NCBI GenBank assembly: GCA_964632005.1
Contig: CAZWAP010000005.1
Location: 1 to 64,000 of the forward strand
Direction of reading: 5' to 3'
DNA from: CAZWAP01 sp964632005
Lineage (GTDB): Bacteria > Planctomycetota > Phycisphaerae > Sedimentisphaerales > Anaerobacaceae
Length of the DNA: 64,000 nucleotides
The notes under the pieces were generated by a model. It saw only the letters and a program-made list of their open reading frames with translations, did no database searches and was not told the origin of the DNA. Positions 27,258 through 36,592 of this stretch are shown piece after piece. Position 1 is the stretch's first letter, and every line of letters begins with the position of its first letter. Both the position numbers and the translations under genes were made by a program.

Positions 27258-27962
27258 TCACTTTCCAGGTAGCGGCACGCTCTTGCCGAGAGGTTCGGCC
27301 GGCCGTTGTTTGTCCCGCAGCAAAGTGGGCCTTAGCCTTTGGAGCCACTCGGGTAATTGGTTGCGTTTGACGTTCTTCCACAGGCCCTTGCGCTGGGAGC
27401 GAGCGGCGGAATCGAGTTGTTTATACTTGTTATAGAGGCTGTGGCGGAATCGGAGGTCTGCGTATGCGTAGCCCTGTTGGAGTAGCAGCTCGTTGAGGAA
27501 GCGGTTATCCGGGAGTTGGACGTATGCCAGGAGCCTGCCGTAATAACCGCGGGTGCGGTTGGCCTTGTCCAGATAGACCCGGACCTGCCTGCCCATGGCG
27601 ATTTTTGTAACGAACGCAGCTGCCTCGTGGCCGAAATACATCGGGCCGGTTTTGGGATTGTTGGTCTCAGGGCTGTCAATGCCCCACAGCCTTATTCTGG
27701 TATGTTCGTGACGGCCGTCGGGGATGTCGATATCGATCGTGTCGCCGTCGACGACGTTCACGACCGTAAAGGTTTTGGCGTGATACTTCTGGAGGTCGTC
27801 GGGGCGTATCTGGGCAGCGGAGCCGGTGGGCCCCGTCTTTTCGTGCCGGGCAGACCCGTTGTCCAGCCAGGCCAGCAACAACAGGGCAGCTGTGCACGCA
27901 GCAATTATGCAGGCACGGCCGTGCCTGCTTATCGCATAGCGCTTGTTACCGCTCGTCTCCAG
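27258..27962 (-). CDS. Exported staphylococcal-nuclease-like (thermonuclease) protein
   Basis: This protein carries an SNase domain: VVDGDTIDIDIPDG (about 70-84), the catalytic Arg/Glu stretch IRLWGIDSPET and GRLLAYVQ. It would hydrolyse extracellular or periplasmic nucleic acid with calcium. If a TTG at 27881 were the start, most of the hydrophobic leader would be lost. Reading further upstream in frame gives a proper signal peptide (basic KRYAISRHGR, then CIIAACTAALLLLAW), so I propose a CTG start at 27962. That start lies 12 bp after the lysC stop, in the same reading frame. No ATG, GTG or TTG is available before that stop. Start confidence is modest; the domain call is firm. Confidence 0.75.
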   Translation of the reverse strand: METSGNKRYAISRHGRACIIAACTAALLLLAWLDNGSARHEKTGPTGSAAQIRPDDLQKYHAKTFTVVNVVDGDTIDIDIPDGRHEHTRIRLWGIDSPETNNPKTGPMYFGHEAAAFVTKIAMGRQVRVYLDKANRTRGYYGRLLAYVQLPDNRFLNELLLQQGYAYADLRFRHSLYNKYKQLDSAARSQRKGLWKNVKRNQLPEWLQRLRPTLLRDKQRPAEPLGKSVPLPGK

Positions 27963-27974
27963 CGACCCCTTATC

Positions 27975-29216
27975 TTAGCTCCACCGTTCACGTTCTTTGG
28001 CGGGCTTGTCCAATTCAAACGCGAGGCAGACCGCCTGAAGCGCTTTGTCGGCCTGGTCCTCGTCAACGGCGCAACTGATACGTATTTCACTGGTTGTGAT
28101 TGAGTCAATGTTGACCCGGGCGTCGGCGAGGGCACTGAACATCCTACCGGCAACGCCGTAGTGCGTTCTCATTCCCACGCCAATGACCGAGACCTCGGCG
28201 AGGTCCTCCCGGACGAAGACGCTCTGGCAGTTGACCTCATCCTTGATCTGGTCAACAGCCTCCTTGGCGGCCTGCAAATCGCCTATGGCGACCATAAAGG
28301 CGAGGTTGGCTTTTTCTTTGCTGATTTCGGTTTGCATAATATCGTTGACGACGACCTTTGCCTTGGCCAGATGTGCGAAGACCTTCGCGGCGTTGCCGGG
28401 CACGTTGTCGACGCCGACCAGGCTTATCTTGGCCATATCCTTCTGAACGGTCGCTCCGGTTACTACCACGCCTTCCATTTCTGGCTCCTCTGAAGTGATT
28501 ATTGTCCCCTGACTGTCGTTGATACTGCTTCTCACGTGGATGATGACGTTATACCTTTTTCCGAAGGCCACGGCTCTGTTGTGCATAATGCCTGCACCAA
28601 AGCTGGCCATTTCGAGCATCTCGTCGTAGCTGATTTTTTCCATCTTGACGGCCGGCTTGAATATTCGGGGGTCGCTGGTGTGGATTCCATCGACGTCGGT
28701 GTATATTTCGCACTGCTGGGCGTCCAGCGCAGCGGCGAGGGCCACGGCAGTCGTGTCGGAGCCGCCTCGGCCGAGCGTCGTGATATTTTCCTGCTCGTCT
28801 ATACCCTGGAAGCCGGCGACGATGACGATTTTTCCCTGTTGCAATTGTCGGAGAATCGGCTGTGCATCGATGCTCTTGATCTGGGCCTTTGTAAAGGCTC
28901 CGTCGGTTATCAGGCGGATTTGCCCGCCGGTGAAGCTTATGGCGTCGTACCCCATAGCGTCGAGGGCCATAGCAAACAAGGATACGGACTGCTGCTCGCC
29001 CGTGCTGATGAGCATATCCATTTCGCGCTTGGGGGGGTTGGGATTCAGCTCGAGCGCGTCGGCAATAAGCTCGTCGGTCTGCTTGCCGCGGGCCGAGGCG
29101 ACGACGACCACGCTGTAGCCCTTCTGTACTGTTTGTATGACGCGCCTGGCGGCCCTGCGGATCTTCTCGGCGTCCGCGACGCTCGTACCTCCGTACTTTT
29201 GCACTATTACAGCCAT
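27975..29216 (-). CDS. lysC: Aspartate kinase with C-terminal ACT domains
   Basis: This 413-residue enzyme phosphorylates aspartate, the entry step to lysine, threonine and methionine. The kinase domain starts VQKYGGTSVAD and contains GFQGIDEQENITTLGRGGSDTTA (ATP/aspartate site, split over about 135-158). The C-terminal third holds two ACT domains for feedback control (VDNVPGNAAKVF and VGMRTHYGVAGRMF). It is monofunctional. It lies 64 bp after the apgM-like gene and in the same direction as homoserine dehydrogenase, which points to a threonine/methionine branch operon. Confidence 0.93.
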   Translation of the reverse strand: MAVIVQKYGGTSVADAEKIRRAARRVIQTVQKGYSVVVVASARGKQTDELIADALELNPNPPKREMDMLISTGEQQSVSLFAMALDAMGYDAISFTGGQIRLITDGAFTKAQIKSIDAQPILRQLQQGKIVIVAGFQGIDEQENITTLGRGGSDTTAVALAAALDAQQCEIYTDVDGIHTSDPRIFKPAVKMEKISYDEMLEMASFGAGIMHNRAVAFGKRYNVIIHVRSSINDSQGTIITSEEPEMEGVVVTGATVQKDMAKISLVGVDNVPGNAAKVFAHLAKAKVVVNDIMQTEISKEKANLAFMVAIGDLQAAKEAVDQIKDEVNCQSVFVREDLAEVSVIGVGMRTHYGVAGRMFSALADARVNIDSITTSEIRISCAVDEDQADKALQAVCLAFELDKPAKERERWS

Positions 29217-29280
29217 AGTTGGACCTGTTAGAGAATTCAGACCGTATTTTTCTAACCGCTTAGGCCCGGTTCGTCAAGGG

Positions 29281-30468
29281 TTAGCTCCTGAGGAAATACT
29301 CCATCAGTTCAAATCCGTTCTCTATTCTGAACCCCGAGCGTGCGGCGTTGGTCTCACCGAAAGGCTTGTGGAGGATACCCTTGACGTCGGTGCCGGCCAT
29401 TGCGAACGGGACCGGCTCGTTGGAGTGTGCGGCTGTTTGGACCGGCGTGGGATGGTCGGGCATCACGAGTATCCGCCAGTCATCGGTGGCGGCGAGGCTC
29501 TGGAGGATCGGACCGACGATGTGTTGATCGATCTGCTCGATGGCTTTTTTCTTCAGAGCGGCGCTGCCGGTATGAGAGGCCTCGTCCGGGGCCTCGATAT
29601 GGACAAAGACGAGGTCGTATTTGCGTAGGGCCTGCACGGCTGCTTCGCCCTTGCCCTGGTAGTTGGTGTCGATAAAGCCGGTGGCCCCTGGGACGGTTAT
29701 GAGATCGAAGCCAATGAGCTTTGCCAGGCCTTTGACCAGGTCGACGGCGGCTATGGCCGCCCCCTTCAGGCCGAACCTCTTGTCAAATCGCTCCATCTGC
29801 GCGCGCCTGCCCTGTCCCCAGAGCCAGATCGAGCTGACCTGGTTTTCGCCGAGGTCGGCGCGGACCCTGTTAATCTCGTTCCCGGCGAAGATCTGCTGGG
29901 CTCGTGCCATCAGGTCCACGAGGATGTGTGCCCCCCTGCCCCGCGGGAGAATTTTCTCGACCGCTACGCCGATGTTGTCGTGGGGCGGATAGGTTTGGAC
30001 ATCGAAGTCGAGACCCTTGAAGACCAGCAGATGCCTGTAGCTCACACCGGGATAGAATCGGGTTCTCTCGTCGGCGAGGGCATCGTTGAGCTCGTTTATG
30101 AGCTTGGCGGCCTCTTCGGTGGAGATGTGTCCGGCGCTGTGGTCCTGCATTTTGCCGTCGGCGATCGTTACGAGGTTGCAGCGGAACACCCAGTCTTCGA
30201 GGGCGAGCTTTATGTTTCTGGCGACGGCCTCAATCGGTGCCCGGCCGGAATAATAGAGACGGGGGTCGTAGCCGAGCACGCTCATCTGGGCCACGTCGCT
30301 GCCGGGCTCGATGCCCGGCGGGACGGTTCGGACGAGGCCCTGCCTGCCCTCGGAGCTGATTTGGTCGATGTTCGGGGTCTGTGCAGCCTCGAGAGGCGTT
30401 TTCCCGTTGAATTCGTCGAGCGGCTCGTCTGCTGCTCCGTCGGGGATTATTATGGCATATTTGGTCAT
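29281..30468 (-). CDS. ApgM-superfamily protein, probable homoserine kinase (ThrB2 type)
   Basis: This 395-residue alkaline-phosphatase-superfamily protein is of the archaeal-type cofactor-independent phosphoglycerate mutase family. The metal Asp is in IIPDGAADEP (Asp10), the nucleophile Ser in SDVAQMSVLGYDP (Ser63), and the C-terminal metal motif is MPDHPTP. A subgroup of this family has been proposed to be a non-orthologous homoserine kinase. The gene sits between homoserine dehydrogenase and aspartate kinase, and a separate full-length GpmI is encoded at 45586. Both facts favour homoserine phosphorylation over glycolysis. That is inference; the fold alone allows either. Confidence 0.75.
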   Translation of the reverse strand: MTKYAIIIPDGAADEPLDEFNGKTPLEAAQTPNIDQISSEGRQGLVRTVPPGIEPGSDVAQMSVLGYDPRLYYSGRAPIEAVARNIKLALEDWVFRCNLVTIADGKMQDHSAGHISTEEAAKLINELNDALADERTRFYPGVSYRHLLVFKGLDFDVQTYPPHDNIGVAVEKILPRGRGAHILVDLMARAQQIFAGNEINRVRADLGENQVSSIWLWGQGRRAQMERFDKRFGLKGAAIAAVDLVKGLAKLIGFDLITVPGATGFIDTNYQGKGEAAVQALRKYDLVFVHIEAPDEASHTGSAALKKKAIEQIDQHIVGPILQSLAATDDWRILVMPDHPTPVQTAAHSNEPVPFAMAGTDVKGILHKPFGETNAARSGFRIENGFELMEYFLRS

Positions 30469-30514
30469 TCGTTCTGGGTCTTGCTGAAAGTACGAACGAT
30501 GGAGCCAGGCCGGG

Positions 30515-31840
30515 CTAATCCCGGTCTTCTGGGATATCCACGATCCTTATACACACTGGCTTGCCGCTGAAAACATCAAGGCCTTCAAGGTCGTTGAGGG
30601 CGGCGGTCAGATTCTTCTGAGGGGTCATATGGGTGGTTATGACGACGGGTACGGTGTTGTCCGGGCCGCTGCCTTCGTGCTGGAGCGCTCCGGATATGCT
30701 GATCTGGTGGTCGCCTAATACCTTGCCGTAACTTGCCACCACACCGGGCTGGTCCTTGGCCATCACCCGGATATAGAATCTGCTCTTGATATCCTGTATG
30801 TCCTGTATCAGCTTTTTGGTCTCCGTTCTGGGCTTGAGGTTGAGGTGGCGGAAGGTGGTAATGGAGTTGCCCAGGGCCACATCGATTATGTCTGCGACAA
30901 CTGCGCTTGCGGTGGGCATCATTCCGGCTCCCCGGCCGTAGAACATTACCTCGCCGACCGCGCTGCCGAAGATACTGACGGCGTTGAACGGGCCGTTCAC
31001 ACGGGCCAGTGCGCTGTCTGTGGCTATGAATGACGGATGTACGCGGAGCGAAATTTTACCGTCCCTGCTGCGCTGGCCGATCGCAAGGAGCTTGAGGCAA
31101 TAGCCCATCTCAGCTCCGTAGCGAATGTCGTCCCTGGAGATCGCGTTGATTCCCTCGACGAAGATATCCTCGAGTGTTATTTCGCAGCCGAAGGCGATGG
31201 ATGCCAGGATGGCGAGTTTGTGGGCGCTGTCGAGGCCGCTGATATCGAGCGTTGGATCGGTCTCGGCATAGCCCTTTTGCTGCGCCTGGGCCAGGGCGGT
31301 GGCGAAGTCTTCGTTCCTGGCGGTCATATTGGAGAGGATGTAGTTGCAGGTGCCGTTGACTATTCCGTACATAGCGGTGATCTCGTTTGCCGTCAGGCCG
31401 GTTCGGATGGCGGCGATAATGGGGATTCCCCCTGCGCAACTGGCCTCGAAGGCGATGCACCGGTCATGGGAGCGTGCGGCCCGGAACAGCTCGTTGGCGT
31501 GCTCTGCCAGCAGGGCCTTATTGGCTGTAACGACGTCTTTGCCTGCCTGGAGCATCTTGAGATGAATATCCCTGGTTGGCCCTGTACCGCCGACGGTCTC
31601 TACGCCGATCTTTATGCTGCGGTCGCTGAGCAGTCTGTTCAGGTCGCTGGTCAATATCCCTTCGGGCAGCTTGATGGGGCGAGGGGATTCTGTATCGACG
31701 TCAACGACGCAGGCAAGTTCCAGGCGGACTCCCGTCTTGGCGGCTATTTGTTCGCCGTGGTGCAGGATCAAGCTGGCCACGCCGGTGCCGACGGTGCCGA
31801 AGCCCACCAGACCCACTTTTACTGTTTTCTCAGCCGTCAC
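30515..31840 (-). CDS. hom: Homoserine dehydrogenase
   Basis: This 441-residue NAD(P)-dependent enzyme reduces aspartate semialdehyde to homoserine. The Rossmann motif VGLVGFGTVGTGVASL is at the N-terminus. The catalytic domain contains GIVNGTCNYILSNM and the signature AETDPTLDISGLDSAHKLAI (about 205-224). A C-terminal ACT domain (VMAKDQPGVVASYGKVL, about 360-376) gives threonine feedback. The GTG start at 31840 is chosen because GAGG lies 4 bp upstream and the Rossmann fold follows within 10 residues; a longer reading frame to 31939 adds unrelated sequence. It is the first gene of a minus-strand run hom, apgM-like, lysC, nuclease, pyk. Confidence 0.93.
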   Translation of the reverse strand: MTAEKTVKVGLVGFGTVGTGVASLILHHGEQIAAKTGVRLELACVVDVDTESPRPIKLPEGILTSDLNRLLSDRSIKIGVETVGGTGPTRDIHLKMLQAGKDVVTANKALLAEHANELFRAARSHDRCIAFEASCAGGIPIIAAIRTGLTANEITAMYGIVNGTCNYILSNMTARNEDFATALAQAQQKGYAETDPTLDISGLDSAHKLAILASIAFGCEITLEDIFVEGINAISRDDIRYGAEMGYCLKLLAIGQRSRDGKISLRVHPSFIATDSALARVNGPFNAVSIFGSAVGEVMFYGRGAGMMPTASAVVADIIDVALGNSITTFRHLNLKPRTETKKLIQDIQDIKSRFYIRVMAKDQPGVVASYGKVLGDHQISISGALQHEGSGPDNTVPVVITTHMTPQKNLTAALNDLEGLDVFSGKPVCIRIVDIPEDRD

Positions 31841-32084
31841 AGGACCTCGTTGGTGATAGTCAAAACACAAAATCCGGAATCTACCAGCCGTAAACTCGAC
31901 GGTCAACAACGAATCCGGCCATATCTGGATAATCGGCATATTGGGCGTCGGTCTGCAGTTTTCGGGCTGCGCATTCTTGAAAAGGACGGTTGACAGCTAT
32001 GGGGGGCGGGGGTTATTCTCCGGTGGATTTGCAGAGGTTTGTGATGGAGCTTGGGCGAACGGCAGTTTCTGTGGGAGGCCGATG

Positions 32085-33314
32085 ATGCGGAGTGTATTTT
32101 TCGTGTTGCTCTTGGCGGGCCTTGGCGCTACGGCCGGCTGCGAGCGGGAGGAACAGCAGATGGCCGGAAAAACCTTCGGCGATGACCTGGCATTTTTGAA
32201 GGAGCACACGGAGGTGGTTGTTGTCTCGGATTCTACCGGCAAGGGCCAGGTGGTTGTGCTCCCGGCGATGCAGGGTCGTGTTATGACGAGCACGGCGGAC
32301 GGGGCAAGGGGGCTGAGCTTCGGCTGGATAAACTACGAGTTGATCGCGTCGGGGAAAATCGCCGAGCACATCAACGTGTTCGGCGGAGAAGACAGGTTCT
32401 GGATCGGGCCGGAAGGCGGACAGTTCTCCATCTTCTTCAAGAAGGGCGTGCCCTTCGACCTTGAGCACTGGTATACGCCGGCCCCACTGGACACCGAGCC
32501 GTTCGAGCTGGTCTCGGCGACGAAGAACACGGCCGTCCTCAAGAAAGATATGCAGCTGGTGAACTACTCCGGGACGAGTTTTAGGCTTCGTGTTGGCCGT
32601 CGGATCAGGGTGCTTGAGAAGGCCGAGGCGGTCGAGAAGCTGGGCATCGCGCCGGGCGAGACGGTCAAGCTGGTGGCCTTCGAGTCGATCAACAAGATGA
32701 CCAATACGGGCGAGAAGGCCTGGGAGAAAGAAGGCGGACTGCTGTCGATCTGGATACTCGGGATGTTCAATCCATCGCCGGCGACAACGGTCGTTATCCC
32801 GTTCGAAGCGGGGCCGGAGAGCGAGCTTGGCAGGATTGTCAACGACGCCTATTTCGGCAAGGTTCCCGCGGAGAGGCTCGTGGTAAAGGACAACGTTCTT
32901 TTCTTCAGCGGCGACGGCAGGTACCGCAGCAAGATCGGCGTCTCTGCGCGGCGGGCCAAGCCGGTGCTTGGCAGCTACGACGGGGTGAACAACGTGCTGA
33001 CGATTGTCCAGTACAATAAGCCGGCCGGTGCCAGCGATTACGTCAACTCCATGTGGGAATTGCAGAGCGAACCCTACAAAGGGGACGCGGTGAATTCGTA
33101 CAACGATGGTCCAGCCGAGCCGGGCGCGCAGCCGCTCGGGCCCTTTTACGAGCTTGAGACGTCTTCGCCGGCTGCGGCGTTGAAGCCGGGGGAATCCATT
33201 GTGCACGTGCACCGGACGATCCACCTGCAGGGCCCGGAGGCCGACCTCGATCCCATCGCCCGAGCGGTCCTGGCGGTTTCCATCGCGGAGATAAAGCAGG
33301 CGCTGCCAAGATAA
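32085..33314 (+). CDS. Exported protein of unknown function (possible lipoprotein)
   Basis: This protein of about 409 residues has an N-terminal signal (MRSVFFVLLLAGLGATAGC). The Cys after ATAG could be lipidated, but the lipobox is weak (no Leu at -3). The mature part is rich in beta-strand patterns with Gly and aromatics, for example NVFGGEDRFWIGPEGGQFSIFF. It resembles a family of uncharacterised extracytoplasmic proteins of Bacteroidetes and Planctomycetes, possibly with a galactose-mutarotase-like beta-sandwich. I cannot assign a function. GGAGG lies 6 bp before the ATG at 32085. Both neighbours differ in function, so context does not help. Confidence 0.6.
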   Translation: MRSVFFVLLLAGLGATAGCEREEQQMAGKTFGDDLAFLKEHTEVVVVSDSTGKGQVVVLPAMQGRVMTSTADGARGLSFGWINYELIASGKIAEHINVFGGEDRFWIGPEGGQFSIFFKKGVPFDLEHWYTPAPLDTEPFELVSATKNTAVLKKDMQLVNYSGTSFRLRVGRRIRVLEKAEAVEKLGIAPGETVKLVAFESINKMTNTGEKAWEKEGGLLSIWILGMFNPSPATTVVIPFEAGPESELGRIVNDAYFGKVPAERLVVKDNVLFFSGDGRYRSKIGVSARRAKPVLGSYDGVNNVLTIVQYNKPAGASDYVNSMWELQSEPYKGDAVNSYNDGPAEPGAQPLGPFYELETSSPAAALKPGESIVHVHRTIHLQGPEADLDPIARAVLAVSIAEIKQALPR

Positions 33315-33367
33315 CCGGCCAACTACCAGAGGCTTCTCGGACCAGCTTGGCTTGCCCGTGCGATTGT

Positions 33368-33396
33368 TTGAACAGGCTTTCTGGCTGTTCTATAAT
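33368..33396 (+). promoter_or_regulatory. strong sigma70-type promoter for the TAXI-TRAP operon
   Basis: TTGAAC (33368-33373) and a perfect TATAAT (33391-33396) are spaced 17 bp apart. The expected start is near 33403, about 36 bp before the ATG at 33439. Confidence 0.7.
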
Positions 33397-33438
33397 AGCG
33401 CCCGTAAACAGCACGAGACGGCCCTGCAAGGAAAGTTG

Positions 33439-34443
33439 ATGTGCCCAAAATACACCCATAGAGCCCTACTGCTTGGCCTGAGCATTCTTGTGGCCGGCTG
33501 CAGGGATGAGAAGGTAACATTCGTGACCATCGGGACCGGGGGGGCAACAGGCATCTACTATCCGACCGGAGTGGCTATCAGCCGAATGATCAACAGGAAG
33601 TTTGAGAGGTACGGCCTCAAGGCGACCGTGGAATCGACGAGCGGTTCGGTGTTCAACCTGAACGCGGTTCTAAACGGCGACCTGGTGTTCGGGATTGCGC
33701 AGTCGGACAGGCAGTTTCAGGCCTACCACGGGCTGGCGGAATGGCGCCGGGCCGGGCCGCAGAAAGACTTGCGCTGCGTATTCTCGATCCACCCGGAATC
33801 CATCACGCTCGTGGCTGCGGAACACAGCGGCATAAAGAGCATTGCCGATCTTCGAGGCAAGAGGGTGAACTTAGGAAATCCGGGCTCCGGACAGCTCCAG
33901 AACTCCAGGGACGTTCTCGGTGCGGCGGGGCTCAGGGAGGATGATTTATCCGCCGAGTATGTAAAGGCGGTGGAGGCCCCGGGACTGCTGCAGGACGGAA
34001 GGCTCGACGCTTTCTTCTACACGGTAGGACACCCAAACAGCAACATCAAGGAGGCCACCTCGGGCAGGATCAAGGTTCGGATCGTGCCCATCACGGGCAG
34101 AGGGGTCGAGGAGCTTATCAAGAGGCACGCGTACTATGCCAAATCCGTCATACCGCATTGCTTTTACCGTTATGCCCTTAACACCGAGGACATCCAGTCG
34201 ATCGGCGTCAAGGCGACGCTTGTCACCTCGGCCAGGGTATCCGAAGATGTCGTCTACGCCGTCACAAAGGAGGTTTTCGAGAACTTCGAGCAGTTCAAGT
34301 CGCTCCATCCAGCTTATCAGATTCTGACGAAACGGGATATGCTCAGGGGGCTGTCGGCGCCGCTGCACAGGGGTGCGCTGAGGTACTACCGCCAGAGCGG
34401 ACTTGCAAAGTACATAGAGCCCGGGCTGATAGTTGATGAATAG
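33439..34443 (+). CDS. TAXI-family TRAP transporter substrate-binding lipoprotein
   Basis: This periplasmic binding protein of about 334 residues has a signal ending in lipobox LVAGC. Next comes the TAXI hallmark VTIGTGGATGIYYPTG (about residues 29-44) that names the family, and later GDLVFGIAQSD and the typical C-terminal SAPLHRGALRYYRQSG. It captures a small organic acid or amino acid and hands it to the membrane protein encoded directly after it. The ATG at 33439 is chosen for AAGGAAAG upstream and the immediate signal peptide. The two transporter genes are contiguous. The substrate is not evident; TAXI members take up glutamate-like or other carboxylates. Confidence 0.9.
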   Translation: MCPKYTHRALLLGLSILVAGCRDEKVTFVTIGTGGATGIYYPTGVAISRMINRKFERYGLKATVESTSGSVFNLNAVLNGDLVFGIAQSDRQFQAYHGLAEWRRAGPQKDLRCVFSIHPESITLVAAEHSGIKSIADLRGKRVNLGNPGSGQLQNSRDVLGAAGLREDDLSAEYVKAVEAPGLLQDGRLDAFFYTVGHPNSNIKEATSGRIKVRIVPITGRGVEELIKRHAYYAKSVIPHCFYRYALNTEDIQSIGVKATLVTSARVSEDVVYAVTKEVFENFEQFKSLHPAYQILTKRDMLRGLSAPLHRGALRYYRQSGLAKYIEPGLIVDE

Positions 34444-36450
34444 ATGCTGAAAAGAAGCAGCGGAAAGTTCAATCGGACGCTGGTAGGCCTTGTCTCGATC
34501 GGCTGGGCGTTGTTTCAGCTTGCTCTGCCGGGCGTGGTAATCCTGGACAGCAGCACGGTAAGGGTGGTTCACTTGGGATTCGCGCTGACGCTCGTTTTTC
34601 TGACGATCCCTGCTCGGGGCCGACCAAAGACGGGGCAAATGGGTGAGCTTGGGCGTGCACGGGTCGGGCTGGCTGACTACATACTTGCGGGGCTGGGATC
34701 TTTCTGCGCGTTATATTTTGTAGTGGGGTGGACCGGGATTCTGCTGCGTGCGGCAAATCCGCCCATGCGGGATATCGTGATGGGCATCTTGCTGATCGTG
34801 GTGTTGCTGGAGGCATCGCGGCGGGCGATCGGGCCGGCCCTGCCGGTTGTCGCCCTTGTCTTCACGGCGTACGCATTCTTAGGCCCGCATATGCCGCTGG
34901 TCATCGCGTTTCGTGGTGTTTCGCTGCGAAGGTATCTGAGCCAGGTGGCCCTTTCGAGCGAGGGGATATTCGGCGTGCCGCTGAGGGTCTCAGCCAGCAC
35001 CGTTTTTCTATTTGTGTTGTTTGGCTCGATGCTCAACAAGGTGGGGGCGGGGCACTTTTTCAACGACCTGGCGATTTCGCTTCTGGGCCGATTCAAGGGC
35101 GGCGCTGCCAAGGCCGCGATAGTATCCAGCGGTCTGACGGGTCTGGTCTCAGGCTCAAGCATCGCCAACGTTGTAACGACGGGGACCTTTACGATACCGT
35201 TGATGAAGAAGGTGGGCTATCCCGGCAAGATCGCGGCTGCCACGGAGGTGGCGGCGAGCACGAACGGGCAGCTTATGCCTCCTATTATGGGGGCGGCGGC
35301 CTTTATCATCGCCGAGTACCTTGGCATAGACTATATCGAGGTGGTAAAGGCGGCGGCGGTCCCGGCGTTTGTTTCGTACCTGGCGCTGTTTTATATTGTG
35401 CACCTCGAGGCCGTCAGGCTGGGTATGAAGGCTCTGTCGGCCGAGGATGTTCCGCGCCTTGTGGAGGTGCTTAAAGCGGGGTACCATTACCTGATACCGC
35501 TCTTGGTTCTGATCTACGAGCTTATCATCCGGCGCCACTCGGCGAACTTAGCGGCCTTCAGTGCTATCGTGGCGCTGGTGATCGTGGTACTGGTCCATCA
35601 GGTTCTTGTCGCGGCAAGAGGCAGGGCGGCCCTCGGCGGCGCGATTATCGGGACGGTGAGGATGCTCGGCGGCGGGCTTATCGAAGGCTCGCGGAATATG
35701 CTGACCGTTGCGCTGGCGACGGCGACCGCCGGTATTATCGTGGGCGTGGTCTTTATGGGGGTCAGCAGCATGATTGTCGAGGTCGTGGCGGACCTGTCGT
35801 TTGGCTATATCATTCCGCTGCTGGTGATAACGGCGGTGGCGAGCCTGGTTCTGGGGATGGGTCTGCCGACGACGGCGACCTACATAGTGATGGCCTCCAT
35901 CACAGTTCCTGCGATCCGGGAGCTGGGTTCTGGCGGTGCCGATTTTATGATACCGGCAATCGCGGCGCACTTGTTCTGCTTCTACTTCGGTATCCTCGCC
36001 GACGACACGCCGCCGGTCGGGCTTGCCGCTTACAGCGCCGCGGCGATAGCCGGCTCCGACCCGATCAAGACCGGGATTCAGGGATTCATCTACGATCTGA
36101 GGACGGCCGTGATCCCGTTTATGTTCGTGTTCAATTCCGAGCTGCTGCTCTACCAGATCGATAGCTGGGCGCAGGCGATTCTTATCTTTGCGGCGGCGGT
36201 GGCGGGGGCGTTCGCGTTTACCAACGCCGTGCAGGGGCGGTGTCTAACGAGAAACAGGTGGTATGAGACGCCTGGCTTCCTGTTGGCGGCGCTGCTGCTG
36301 TTCCACCCAGGCGCTGCCGTGCAAATTTTCAAGCTCGATCGTGGGCTGCGTTATTACTTTTACTTGGTGGGCCTGGCCATCTACGGCGGGGTGTACCTGA
36401 GCCAGAAGCTACGAGTCAAAGGCGGCTTGAGGCATACGCAGCCAGGATAG
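34444..36450 (+). CDS. TRAP transporter fused permease (small + large subunits, TAXI type)
   Basis: This 668-residue polytopic protein fuses the small (DctQ-like, four helices) and large (DctM-like, about twelve helices) TRAP subunits. Conserved large-subunit segments are visible: GLTGLVSGSSIANVVTTGTFTIP (split over about 219-241), ASTNGQLMPPIMGAAAF, GMGLPTTATYIV and DDTPPVGLAAYSAAAIA. It imports its substrate with a sodium gradient, using the binding protein encoded immediately upstream with no gap. It converges on the CoA-transferase gene; the 142 bp between them contain no clear terminator. Confidence 0.92.
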   Translation: MLKRSSGKFNRTLVGLVSIGWALFQLALPGVVILDSSTVRVVHLGFALTLVFLTIPARGRPKTGQMGELGRARVGLADYILAGLGSFCALYFVVGWTGILLRAANPPMRDIVMGILLIVVLLEASRRAIGPALPVVALVFTAYAFLGPHMPLVIAFRGVSLRRYLSQVALSSEGIFGVPLRVSASTVFLFVLFGSMLNKVGAGHFFNDLAISLLGRFKGGAAKAAIVSSGLTGLVSGSSIANVVTTGTFTIPLMKKVGYPGKIAAATEVAASTNGQLMPPIMGAAAFIIAEYLGIDYIEVVKAAAVPAFVSYLALFYIVHLEAVRLGMKALSAEDVPRLVEVLKAGYHYLIPLLVLIYELIIRRHSANLAAFSAIVALVIVVLVHQVLVAARGRAALGGAIIGTVRMLGGGLIEGSRNMLTVALATATAGIIVGVVFMGVSSMIVEVVADLSFGYIIPLLVITAVASLVLGMGLPTTATYIVMASITVPAIRELGSGGADFMIPAIAAHLFCFYFGILADDTPPVGLAAYSAAAIAGSDPIKTGIQGFIYDLRTAVIPFMFVFNSELLLYQIDSWAQAILIFAAAVAGAFAFTNAVQGRCLTRNRWYETPGFLLAALLLFHPGAAVQIFKLDRGLRYYFYLVGLAIYGGVYLSQKLRVKGGLRHTQPG

Positions 36451-36592
36451 ACGATCCGTCTGGTAGCGTGCGAGGCTTGGGGCGGTCCTGCGTGGGCGGA
36501 GAGGACCCAGGCAGTTACGGAAGCCGGCTGAGAGGAGCGCTTTTGCGCGGGGCAAGGTTGGGCGTGTAGTGGGCGGTCAGGTGCAGCGGGGC

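Noticed and set aside
29281..30468. Calling the ApgM-like gene a glycolytic phosphoglycerate mutase
   Set aside because: It lies between hom and lysC, and a full GpmI is encoded at 45586. Homoserine kinase fits better, though the fold does not exclude mutase activity.
36537..36548. GCGC-TTTT-GCGC hairpin between the TRAP and CoA-transferase genes
   Set aside because: The stem is only 4 bp and no T-run follows, so it is not a credible terminator.
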